Below, piece after piece: positions 52,801 through 59,224 of a stretch of DNA of 64,000 nucleotides. The DNA is taken from contig OZ025212.1 in NCBI GenBank assembly GCA_964019055.1, positions 1,316,157 to 1,380,156 on the forward strand. The letters are read 5' to 3'. How positions within the stretch are numbered: position 1 is the stretch's first letter; each line of letters starts with the position of its first letter. Position numbers and translations under genes: made by a program. The notes under the pieces were generated by a model, which was given only the letters and a program-made list of their open reading frames with translations, did no database searches and was not told the origin of the DNA. The stretch is from Anthopleura xanthogrammica (Eukaryota > Cnidaria > Anthozoa > Actiniaria > Actiniidae).

Positions 52801-54362
52801 GGTGTTTAGGATATATCAAAAACTTCTATAAGACATAAAAATCCTATTTGCAAGCAAATATTTCCTATTTCTTTGACACTTGTATTTTGCAAATAAACCG
52901 AAACAAACAGATACTATTCGTCAAATGTAGCGATGTAATTTTTACGATATTTGGCTCAATTATACAAGAAACGAATTGCATCGTCCCTTTTCCCTGATCG
53001 AAATATCAACTTTTGGAGGCATTTCTGTGATTTCTTTGAGTCGATTCTGTATCACGTCTTAATAATAAACTTTATAAATGTGTCAGAAATTCCTAGCTTG
53101 CACTCAGTGCAAGCTAATTGGGACACCAATATTCAGCATTTAAGCGGCAAATATTCGCGTTCTTCGACGTATTACTATTTTAGATAAGTTTTGGTTTCTT
53201 ACCGGCTTATAAACATGGCATTGGAGTAGAATTTTGGACACTGTTATGGACATACTACGGTCTTTTTCATTCGCTCTTACATCTAGTCAAACTGTAATTT
53301 GAAATAAATATATATTAACATTTTATCAGACATGCCTTATAATTAAGCAAAACTCAAATAGCGTGGTGTTTTCTTTTTTTCAAAACTGGTACTTACAATT
53401 TTGTCTTGAAATTAGAATGAAGCTTGTCGACAGAAACCTTAGCCGCTTGTCATGGTCTCTTCATGTTACAACGTACTGGGTATGCAAATTCTCGATTAAA
53501 ATTCTTAAGTCTCGGGGGACAGCAGACTATCACATATTCTTAATGAACAGAACACGCCATTTCATTTCTTTTATTTCAAAGCTAACAAAATATGACATTG
53601 TCGTATAATACTTTTATTATTTAGATTTATTTTCTCTTGGGAGAAGAACAAAAAAACGTAGGAATTAAACAAATGCATACAAACAATGGTCTTGTGAGTA
53701 AGACTTTATATTCTAAATCGGTTAGAGAATAAACACTCGTGCTTTATGGGATTTAAAGCTCCTCGCAATGATGCATTTATTCTCTAACTCTTACTATTAT
53801 TTATTTTATTAAAAGAACACAGCTTTTTCATGAGCGCTTATTCAGTTCTAACTCAAACTTCATTGGTTGCATGATCCGTTTCTTTTAATGTCAATTCTCT
53901 TTCTTGACGTCATCAATGGATTTCTTCCATTGTGTTTGTCATCCAAGATGGCGAAATATAATCACGTGATCCAGGTTTCTATATGTGCTTTTGACCATCT
54001 ACATTCATATGCTCTTAATTATATGATCATAGCCGCCATGTTGAAAGAATTTGACAACAGATTTTCAGTGAATTCTTTACTTATATCTTCCAACATGGCA
54101 GCCATGGCTTTTGATATCTTACTCCATTGGGAATGATTGCAAACCAAGAATAAAATGGTGGTATAAGTGATAAAACACAGGAATTATTTTTCTTTTTCTC
54201 AGGTGGTTTCATCGACGCAGGTCCAAAGTCGCCTCGGCAGACAAGGGCGAACCGCCGACAGAGAAGGAAATAGAACAGATCAAACACTTTCCTTTTGAAG
54301 AACTGGAAATGGAAACTGAGATTCAGAGGGCAAATCCTGAAAACCATTTATCATTCACGTGA
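31738..54362 (+). CDS. mucin-like (MUC4-like) gene 2, 22 exons, predicted 1425 aa
   Basis: Complete by splice phase: exons 31738-31807, 38725-38955, 39073-39224, 40111-40467, 40939-41039, 41321-41413, 41973-42428, 42773-42918, 43196-43417, 44001-44333, 44474-44728, 45034-45230, 45493-45844, 45919-46038, 46156-46281, 46652-46774, 47390-47512, 47953-48078, 48438-48556, 48688-48773, 49084-49413, 54203-54362 (4278 nt). Rough residues: signal 1-24, Thr/Pro repeat 25-100, NIDO 101-335, AMOP 336-535, VWD 536-720, Ig/cadherin-like 806-885, EGFs 890-1194, SEA-like 1195-1340, transmembrane about 1345-1372, tail to 1425. Expected at the cell surface or shed into mucus or matrix. Family by domain order; exact role unknown. 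Confidence 0.85.
31808..32894. other. intron 1 of gene 2 before the mobile element
   Basis: AT-rich non-coding sequence matching 3160-4201 of unit 1 and, more distantly, 59976-60560 of unit 3. A short frame at 32144-32407 has no domain. Nothing else recognised. Confidence 0.5.
33102..33173 (-). tRNA. tRNA-Asp (GTC), left arm, copy 2
   Basis: As in copy 1, but the 3' acceptor strand reads TAAAGGA, leaving one acceptor mismatch opposite G6. The same change is in the right arm of this element. Confidence 0.8.
33209..33295 (-). tRNA. tRNA-Tyr (GTA) with 14-nt intron, left arm, copy 2
   Basis: Identical in structure to the copy 1 genes, all stems and intron intact. Confidence 0.88.
33486..33557 (-). 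tRNA. tRNA-Trp (CCA), left arm, copy 2
   Basis: Complete 72-nt cloverleaf, anticodon CCA, all stems paired. Confidence 0.85.
33865..33938 (-). tRNA. tRNA-like gene with anticodon CTA, left arm, copy 2
   Basis: 74 nt, loop CTCTAGA, same poor acceptor as the others, no extra TA. Confidence 0.55.
34044..35564 (-). CDS. Polinton-type packaging ATPase, 506 aa, Walker A altered
   Basis: Uninterrupted frame. N-terminal C2H2-like finger (C5, C8, H18, H23). Walker A region at 75-82 reads GMPGSAKT: the invariant glycine before Lys81 is Ala, so nucleotide binding is probably lost. Walker B VIVIDDQM has its acidic pair at 151-152. The downstream [18 protein letters not shown] and [15 protein letters not shown] blocks are typical of the Polinton/A32-like ATPases. 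Residues after about 270 are Pro/Ser/Thr-rich, and the end SLPKWEKF lies in the left arm. Known family role: moving viral DNA into a capsid. No capsid gene is in the element. Confidence 0.82.
   Translation of the reverse strand: MGRLCPICGKSVQHVWSHLTRVHKISGPERALLLQGKHMQTIGQRFSPYPQTQNVEDIECDRFQLLHPFTAIVAGMPGSAKTVWVQNLLERARKVITPPPQRIVWSYSQWQPAYEDMLQTVPGIEFVKGIPYDLDEDSNFDPQINNVIVIDDQMTETSNDKRTMNLFTKGSHHRNLSVIFLLQNLYFQGKIMRTLSLNAAYLVLFKNPRDKLQMMTLGKQMYPGKTEQFIQKYEAAVQRPYGYLFVDLKPNTQEECRLRTNVLPSDHVVLQSNHTTTSQHGGQSEVMQSIANYFERQSYLQSPILKILQNLEEQMASILKEPNVPAELKFKEYTQLYNRYLDLEQQLQRSSLPHKSRLEMVQTLQTPPSAGPRLPTNATTPENVPSISLTSDSGYVTPKHKTPSLLERLTSKIRTPSFEPSIAEVPSTPLKTTTGFDQPSSSSTPKTRSLPTPLNFPPTPPSSKEKPIKWISYQDAHKYKDVVLEPPRRSQRLKAMVKSLPKWEKF
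35624..35985. repeat. central GC-rich tandem repeat, copy 2
   Basis: Same family as 6928-7155, with an extra block of about four 27-bp units (CTCGGAGCTTTAAGGCTCGG) on the ATPase side. Confidence 0.8.
36166..36486 (+). CDS. small basic protein of the Polinton-like element, 106 aa, copy 2
   Basis: Intact; differs from copy 1 at residues 6 (V to A) and 24 (N to K). Same basic [14 protein letters not shown] stretch. Function unknown. Confidence 0.6.
   Translation: MSRLLADNFGYLHFLVRCPEPQRKVLLATATPEQVHVVCEVCHNLLKGVIPLTYSQKETLRSHANDIRTLADSSVPFKTKKIILAQKGGRFVKDIASPLAGDVFLL
36546..37445 (+). CDS. acidic zinc-ribbon protein of the Polinton-like element, 299 aa, copy 2
   Basis: Start taken at the ATG at 36546. 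Same domain plan as copy 1, but Cys228 of the third CxxC pair is Tyr, which should break one zinc site. Ends SLPKWEKF inside the right arm. Confidence 0.65.
   Translation: MKRRYSENSEEDVSDSEASSEEEPLDNEIDQMVQELSKSIPREKVLNVLHSMAASKDILYWNSHGEMTYHQRRIPVTSMKELVEYALLPYNPDVRPPRGLKTFTNGLVELGINKHLIGNQNLLVDLVATQPEDEDRDESETESQSTDDQSHNHEPDDEEEEEQSSDDEEGEQEEEQSMDEESNSDEEEQRQCHVCQEPRQFLKISVVRCPTCHWHEGHSGHLNDVVHYDICTTVFPANLQNTKKTFYCCNDCDSIHQMSLKSNRLKLIVPKHEDEQMEEEGNHGTDLEYFPSLPKWEKF
37552..37625 (+). tRNA. tRNA-like gene with anticodon CTA, right arm, copy 2
   Basis: 74 nt, loop CTCTAGA, followed by TTTTTT; acceptor poorly paired as in the other arms. Confidence 0.55.
37933..38001 (+). pseudogene. broken tRNA-Trp (CCA), right arm, copy 2
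   Basis: The 5' acceptor strand, D, anticodon and T arms are intact, but 6 bp containing the 3' acceptor strand are deleted (CCCATTATCATA instead of CCCATTAAGGTCA). It cannot form an acceptor stem. Confidence 0.85.
38189..38275 (+). tRNA. tRNA-Tyr (GTA) with 14-nt intron, right arm, copy 2
   Basis: All stems and the intron intact, same as the other three copies. Confidence 0.88.
38311..38382 (+). tRNA. tRNA-Asp (GTC), right arm, copy 2
   Basis: Anticodon GTC. Carries the TAAAGGA acceptor change and one further change making a T-G pair in the anticodon stem (CTTGT/GCAAG). Confidence 0.78.
38725..38955 (+). CDS. gene 2 exon 2: Thr/Pro mucin repeat
   Basis: Five 10-residue units of [10 protein letters not shown] type, more uniform than in gene 1 and two units shorter. 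Phase 1-1. Confidence 0.8.
39073..41413 (+). CDS. gene 2 exons 3-6: NIDO domain
   Basis: Exons 39073-39224, 40111-40467, 40939-41039, 41321-41413. Same NIDO motifs as gene 1. Exon 3 has several substitutions (for example VDP to VDR and NRNEW to NWNRW), while exon 4 looks identical. Confidence 0.82.
41973..42918 (+). CDS. gene 2 exons 7-8: AMOP domain
   Basis: Exons 41973-42428 and 42773-42918, essentially identical to gene 1, with [23 protein letters not shown] and the WWWGWWWW run. Confidence 0.82.
43196..44333 (+). CDS. gene 2 exons 9-10: VWD domain
   Basis: Exons 43196-43417 and 44001-44333. [10 protein letters not shown] start and [14 protein letters not shown] end, as in gene 1; one residue (P to S) differs in exon 10. 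Confidence 0.85.
44474..44728 (+). CDS. gene 2 exon 11: region after VWD
   Basis: 85 residues, same as gene 1, phase 1-1. Confidence 0.8.
45034..45844 (+). CDS. gene 2 exons 12-13: Ig/cadherin-like segment and EGF
   Basis: Exons 45034-45230 and 45493-45844 with the same [11 protein letters not shown] and [13 protein letters not shown] motifs as gene 1. Confidence 0.75.
45919..48078 (+). CDS. gene 2 exons 14-18: five EGF domains
   Basis: Exons 45919-46038, 46156-46281, 46652-46774, 47390-47512, 47953-48078. Exon 16 has one extra codon compared with gene 1 (NQLGC against NQGC), and its acceptor is TTTGAAG. Differences from gene 1 cluster in these modules. Confidence 0.85.
46881..47011. mobile_element. 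palindromic MITE in intron 16 of gene 2
   Basis: Counterpart of 18084-18209 with CCACTCT...GAGAGTGG ends. Confidence 0.7.
47015..47140. mobile_element. 126-bp MITE, TGGCAC duplication, unit 2 only
   Basis: Ends TAGTCCAGAACTGGACCCAC and the inverted CTGGACTAGAA, flanked by TGGCAC (47009-47014 and 47141-47146). Unit 1 has the empty site near 18207. Confidence 0.75.
47754..47902. mobile_element. palindromic element with CCGTTTTCAC ends, intron 17 of gene 2
   Basis: CCGTTTTCACGTGACATCAG with an inverted GTGAAAACG end and paired CCATATTGGTG/CACCAATATG. It sits where unit 1 carries the unrelated GACCCC MITE. Confidence 0.6.
48438..48773 (+). CDS. gene 2 exons 19-20: Pro/Thr linker and start of SEA-like domain
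   Basis: Exons 48438-48556 and 48688-48773, with a [14 protein letters not shown] linker and the same helix-rich segment; phase 2 end. Confidence 0.75.
49084..49413 (+). CDS. gene 2 exon 21: SEA-like end and transmembrane helix
   Basis: Acceptor TTCCATTCAG is intact. Codes for [15 protein letters not shown], a Lys-rich juxtamembrane part and a membrane helix [20 protein letters not shown]. Phase 2-2. This is the exon damaged in gene 1. Confidence 0.8.
50066..50180. mobile_element. 115-bp MITE with TTA duplication
   Basis: Arms of about 45 bp (GACGTCGAATTTCACATGTG and inverse) flanked by TTA (50063-50065 and 50181-50183), typical of PIF/Harbinger-type targets. It lies in the unit 2-specific segment. 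Confidence 0.75.
51016..51933 (-). CDS. tyrosine recombinase of DIRS-like element, 305 aa
   Basis: Phage-integrase-type fold with the catalytic set R150, H263-x-x-R266, W289 and Y297 ([32 protein letters not shown]). The first codon used here is TTG; the frame is open a little further upstream, so the real start or a frameshift from pol is uncertain. It overlaps the RNase H frame by 13 bp. The catalytic residues look intact. Confidence 0.8.
   Translation of the reverse strand: MGDIVSTLIKSSLQPSSILVYKRAWGLFQLFLSTYIQRAVFSLRISPTLLALFIAFLFDRSYAPSTVHTYVSAIGYSHKLYLLPDPSKAFFVLQMLKGYKKVGFRLDSRLPITLPILQKLLCLDFSKYNTSYERSLFRAMCSLAFYAFLRVEISSVSSSSGIPLQLQQLTRLVDTGNSVQALKLIFRDYKHSYNQPSFSLTISRQQICCPVDIILDYLKFRGPKPGPLFVTDSGTPVSRDMFCTLLSTNLSHCGLDPTRYKGHSFRIGAASHAAEKGLSDAQIRILGRWKSNAFLKYIRVKSINN
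51921..52640 (-). pseudogene. DIRS-like reverse transcriptase end and RNase H, with an internal stop
   Basis: Same frame on both sides of a single TAA at 52305-52307. Upstream: the RT thumb region ([20 protein letters not shown], then [14 protein letters not shown]) and the first RNase H strand [12 protein letters not shown]. Downstream: [16 protein letters not shown] and [12 protein letters not shown], the later RNase H motifs. The catalytic core of RT is missing, so it is a truncated, inactivated pol. Confidence 0.78.
54203..54362 (+). CDS. gene 2 exon 22: cytoplasmic tail and stop
   Basis: WFHRRRSK stop-transfer followed by an acidic tail ending LSFT and TGA. Two residues shorter than gene 1. 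Confidence 0.8.
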
Positions 54363-54748
54363 AATGATTCGATCAATTTTTTTGACACATCGATTTTGCA
54401 ATGCATTAGTTGGCTAGTTAGAACTGGTTTCGAATAGGTATACCTGTGGTAATAGAATGAGAGAGAGACTGGTAGAGGTAACCAGGTAACCCCGTCGTAG
54501 CCCCGCACGTTGTTACATCAACACTTTAGGAAATTGCGATAAAAGTTTCAAAAAGCATCGCGTAGTAAAGAAGCGCATTAAGTGATCACAGTTGCAGACC
54601 TACGTACACCAGCTTATTGGAATTTCACTACCACATAATTTGATTTCCATTTTTATCACAGCAACATATTTCAATTTCTGGTCAAAAATTATATTTATGT
54701 TAAATTTATATGCACAATTTTATAATATAATTGCAATTACGAGCATTA

Positions 54749-54754
54749 AATAAA
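54749..54754 (+). terminator. possible polyadenylation signal of gene 2
   Basis: AATAAA about 390 bp after the stop in a context shared with unit 1 (23268-23273). Use is not proven. Confidence 0.35.
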
Positions 54755-55186
54755 CGATATGTTTAAAAAATAACTCGTACCTTAATAAATCTTTGGCGGA
54801 TTGGAGTTGAAAGTCAATTGCGGTAAAAAAAAAATTCAGAAATTTATGCACTTTGTAGATATCGATCTTAGATGGAAGTTTGTTTTGCGGCATTCAGACC
54901 TCTTTTCATTCCTTTTTCTTTGTTTCATTTGCATTCAAACAAAGAAATGATACTCAAGGGAATGACACGTGGTATGAAATGGGCAAAACATTGTGCCCAA
55001 GGTAAAGATGTCTATTCAAGAAAAGATTTTCCGTATGTTTTATATCAAGCAACATGACTTCCTGTTCTTTCGTTATTTCCTCCTACAAACCACCCATGCC
55101 ATAATAGACAAGCTTTATACTTAGTAGTCTAGTATCTCTGGGATCATCTCGATCAGTTTTATCCATGATCAAAATATGCCCTTGGC

Positions 55187-55490
55187 GGGACTCGAACCTA
55201 CGTCTGGTATACACGCATCAAGCATTCCGCGCTACTGCCCTAAGCGCATGCTCAGGGGATTAAAAAGTGGGATAATATTTTGTAAAATATGCAATTTTTT
55301 GGTAACGGTACGTGATCTTGAATATTTAATGAAAATTGTGTTTGACAAGAAAAATACAACTAAAATATAACATGTTTTACAAAATATTATCTCACTTTTT
55401 AATCCCCTGAGCATGCGCTTAGAGCAGTAGCGCGGAATGCTTGATTCGTGTATTCTAGTCTGACGCGTTAACCACTACACCACAAGGACC
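55187..55490 (-). repeat. tRNA-like repeat split by a palindromic MITE (unit 2)
   Basis: Counterpart of 23697-24045, with a shorter loop. The right piece ACCACTACACCACAAGG is cleaner here than in unit 1, where GTATAC is inserted. Confidence 0.5.
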
Positions 55491-55816
55491 GACAACGCTT
55501 GCAACGCAGCCGAGCAATGATGATATAGGGCAACCGGTGGGGATCCCAGGACGATATTTTTCTAAGTTTGCCTTTATTATGTTTGGGACAGAAATTAAAA
55601 AAGATTTTCGACTACATGATATATTTCAACGAACTTAACATTTTAATGCAAAAGTCAATTTAGCCCTCAATCTCAAATATCAACTTGTTAGTTTTTCTAT
55701 TTTTGTAATTGTAATCAATATTCTTTATTGCTATTTCATGAGAATACTGATAAATTAAACAAAAAATTATGTCATAATTATCAAACGTATAAATAAAATA
55801 ATTCATTCATTATTAA

Positions 55817-57094
55817 TTCGTTCGTTCGTTCGTTCGTTCGTTCGTTCGTTCGTTCGTTCGTTCGTTCGTTCGTTCGTTCGTTCGTTCGTTCGTTCGTTCG
55901 TTCGTTCGTTCGTTCGTTCGTTCGTTCGTTCGTTCGTTCGTTCGTTCGTTCGTTCGTTCGTTCGTTCGTTCGTTCGTTCGTTCGTTCGTTCGTTCGTTCG
56001 TTCGTTCGTTCGTTCGTTCGTTCGTTCGTTCGTTCGTTCGTTCGTTCGTTCGTTCGTTCGTTCGTTCGTTCGTTCGTTCGTTCGTTCGTTCGTTCGTTCG
56101 TTCGTTCGTTCGTTCGTTCGTTCGTTCGTTCGTTCGTTCGTTCGTTCGTTCGTTCGTTCGTTCGTTCGTTCGTTCGTTCGTTCGTTCGTTCGTTCGTTCG
56201 TTCGTTCGTTCGTTCGTTCGTTCGTTCGTTCGTTCGTTCGTTCGTTCGTTCGTTCGTTCGTTCGTTCGTTCGTTCGTTCGTTCGTTCGTTCGTTCGTTCG
56301 TTCGTTCGTTCGTTCGTTCGTTCGTTCGTTCGTTCGTTCGTTCGTTCGTTCGTTCGTTCGTTCGTTCGTTCGTTCGTTCGTTCGTTCGTTCGTTCGTTCG
56401 TTCGTTCGTTCGTTCGTTCGTTCGTTCGTTCGTTCGTTCGTTCGTTCGTTCGTTCGTTCGTTCGTTCGTTCGTTCGTTCGTTCGTTCGTTCGTTCGTTCG
56501 TTCGTTCGTTCGTTCGTTCGTTCGTTCGTTCGTTCGTTCGTTCGTTCGTTCGTTCGTTCGTTCGTTCGTTCGTTCGTTCGTTCGTTCGTTCGTTCGTTCG
56601 TTCGTTCGTTCGTTCGTTCGTTCGTTCGTTCGTTCGTTCGTTCGTTCGTTCGTTCGTTCGTTCGTTCGTTCGTTCGTTCGTTCGTTCGTTCGTTCGTTCG
56701 TTCGTTCGTTCGTTCGTTCGTTCGTTCGTTCGTTCGTTCGTTCGTTCGTTCGTTCGTTCGTTCGTTCGTTCGTTCGTTCGTTCGTTCGTTCGTTCGTTCG
56801 TTCGTTCGTTCGTTCGTTCGTTCGTTCGTTCGTTCGTTCGTTCGTTCGTTCGTTCGTTCGTTCGTTCGTTCGTTCGTTCGTTCGTTCGTTCGTTCGTTCG
56901 TTCGTTCGTTCGTTCGTTCGTTCGTTCGTTCGTTCGTTCGTTCGTTCGTTCGTTCGTTCGTTCGTTCGTTCGTTCGTTCGTTCGTTCGTTCGTTCGTTCG
57001 TTCGTTCGTTCGTTCGTTCGTTCGTTCGTTCGTTCGTTCGTTCGTTCGTTCGTTCGTTCGTTCGTTCGTTCGTTCGTTCGTTCGTTCGTTCGTT
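55817..57094. repeat. expanded TTCG tetranucleotide array, about 1.28 kb (unit 2)
   Basis: About 320 uninterrupted TTCG units. Because the unit is four bases long, two minus-strand frames stay open through it and give a meaningless Asn-Glu-Arg-Thr polymer. The matching array in unit 1 is only about 145 bp and impure. Confidence 0.97.
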
Positions 57095-57871
57095 TAATAA
57101 CAAACTTTAAGGTGGCTCGACCCAATACTTTTTCGTGAGTACCGTCCGCGTTTGAAGCTCCAGTATAAAAACGCGTTGGGTTCGATTTCAAATCCACTTG
57201 AACACATTTCTTTTATAAAGATTGAATTATGATTTAGCATGTTTTTTGGAGAAATCGGACATCATTTCAATTGATTATTACGAAATATATGTTTTAGCCT
57301 TGAGTCCAATATTAGCCTTTAAAAGCACTCTCTAGCAAAATGCTTCATGCTGCTTACACCTTGAATCTTTGTCCCCAGTTGTGGAAAGTTTTATCAAAAT
57401 TTGTAAGGCAGATTGCGAGATATCGAAGATTGTTTAAATAAAGTGGATAATTTACTCAAAATCTAAACAATAGATTTTGCATCGAAAAATTTATTATTTC
57501 TTGGGTATCTTTTAGCAAAAAACATCGTTCGTTCTTTTCTCCTATATCTCTTGCTCACTATATGGCAATTAAAGAGCAATCGAGCCATACGATCTTCTCA
57601 AAACGTAAAATATATGAGCCGGACCAAAAATTCAATGTTTACTTTTGGTCGCGGTTTTGTATACAATTTCACCAAAATACGAAAATCATAAAAGTTGTCT
57701 ATTTGTTTCTTAAAAAAACTTCATGGGGGCTTCAAGCTATTAATGTTTCGTAAAGTCTCTGATTTTCATGTTCATTGGGAAGTTTTTAAGGTAGTTAATG
57801 TAGACGCAAAGTTGAGTAATATTGAGATACCGCTCAAAGATTTTGTGCTCTGGGAGTCTATTGTTTAAGGA
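57095..57871. other. unit 2-specific non-coding region after the TTCG array
   Basis: Starts GGTGGCTCGACCCAATAC, AT-rich, no counterpart in unit 1. No coding or RNA feature recognised. Probably part of an inserted element, but its other end is not clear. Confidence 0.4.
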
Positions 57872-58159
57872 TTGGCACAACAAGACATTCCTTCCCACCA
57901 TTTGCTTGATTTCACCACGCTTGGCTGCCCTACGAATCATTTCCGAAGTATGGTAATATATATATCTTATTGATCGCTTTCTTTTCTTTTCTTTCCTTTT
58001 CTTTTCTTTCCTTTATGTTTCCATCTCTTTCTTTTGAAACGCACACGGTAACGTTAACGAAATATCTATATATTACTATACTTCGGAAATGATTCGTAGG
58101 GCAGCCAAGCGCGGTGAAATCATGCAAATGGTGGGAAGGAATGTCTTGTTGTGCCAATA
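57872..58159. mobile_element. foldback element with about 90-bp arms and a CTTTT loop
   Basis: TGGCACAACAAGACATTCCT at the left returns inverted at the right end. Arms also share GGCTGCCCTACGAATCATTT. The loop has a TTTTC microsatellite. No coding. Confidence 0.75.
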
Positions 58160-58440
58160 GAAGATGTTTCCCACCACTATGAAAAGAGTTTGTTTTGAAT
58201 CCTTCTGTCGTGTATCCGTCTGTCTTGAATAGAAATCTCTAATTTCACGAGAATAAAACTAAAATATGAAGATTGAAACTTTTAAACGGGAAAAAACTTT
58301 GCGTGACCGCGCTGTGATCAAACACATAAACTTTCCAGACATATTTTAGGTGTTCACGGTTTTCTTAGTTTGACTGTAAACTAATTCTAAAACAAACACA
58401 AGTTACAAATTGCTCTGAGCATGTAAGTATTTCTTCATTA

Positions 58441-58625
58441 CTGCGATTCTCAATATTCTGCGAACTTAGACATTTCAACGGTTTGTTGTTAATTTGTGTT
58501 TTTCGCTGCCGTCAATCAAAACTAATCAGTCGGTACCTTTTATATTTTTGACTGGCGGCAGTGAAAAACCAAATTCCAACGGGCAACTCGCAACTACAGA
58601 GTTCGCAGAATATTGAGAATCGTAG
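58441..58625. mobile_element. 185-bp MITE, TA duplication, unit 2 only
   Basis: Same family as 21510-21698 (ends CTGCGATTCTCAATATTCTG). The matching unit 1 site near 24735 lacks it. Confidence 0.82.
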
Positions 58626-59224
58626 TAAAGCCTTGAAGGTTTTGAGAGAAGTATTTTCCTTAATACTCTTATCTAGATTGTTCCATATATTTACAGCTCT
58701 ATAATTAAAGGTGCGTTAGCCTGCTGCTGTTTTGTACAGAGGTATTTGAAGTGAGTCACGCTTACGTGTAAAACGATCGTGAACATTTGAGCGCTTGCGA
58801 AATTTGCTGCAATGATAGCTTGGGGTGAGGTTGTTTAAGCATTTATATGCCATTACTGCGTCTCTATCAACCAAAAGTTGTCTGACAGGAAGCCAGTTAC
58901 GCTGGCGGAGTTACATGATCGTATTTTCTAGAGCTCGTGACTATTTTGCTTGCGAAATTTTGTATTGACTGGAGCTTATTCATGTAAGAAAAAATAAACA
59001 TACGTATTTGACCATACTGTAGAGCATACTGTAGAGAAATAGAGCAGTTTACTAAAAACTAGAGAGGGTTTTTGAGTCAAAACTTGCTTTACCTCGATTA
59101 ATCTGACATAACTTAGCAAAACAAGAAGTCAGGTCAGAAGGAGTCAGAGTGAATAATGAACTCAATATTTGAATAATAAATTCATTAATGGATTCTAGGG
59201 TGTACGTTTGAGCCGTTTTGACTG

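Larger units (their letters stand above)
49776..52862 (-). mobile_element. unit 2-specific insertion with a DIRS-like retrotransposon fragment, intron 21 of gene 2
   Basis: Replaces about 140 bp of unit 1 (20680-20820). On the minus strand it carries, in order, the end of a reverse transcriptase, RNase H and a tyrosine recombinase, the DIRS-superfamily order; no methyltransferase domain is seen, so it is nearer to Ngaro-like layouts. The 5' part of pol is absent. The 3' side has two related units of about 98 bp (50721-50818 and 50867-50968). Confidence 0.75.

Noticed and set aside
55781..57197. 440-464 residue open frames on the minus strand
   Set aside because: They are translations of the TTCG tetranucleotide array, an Asn-Glu-Arg-Thr polymer open in more than one frame; not a gene.
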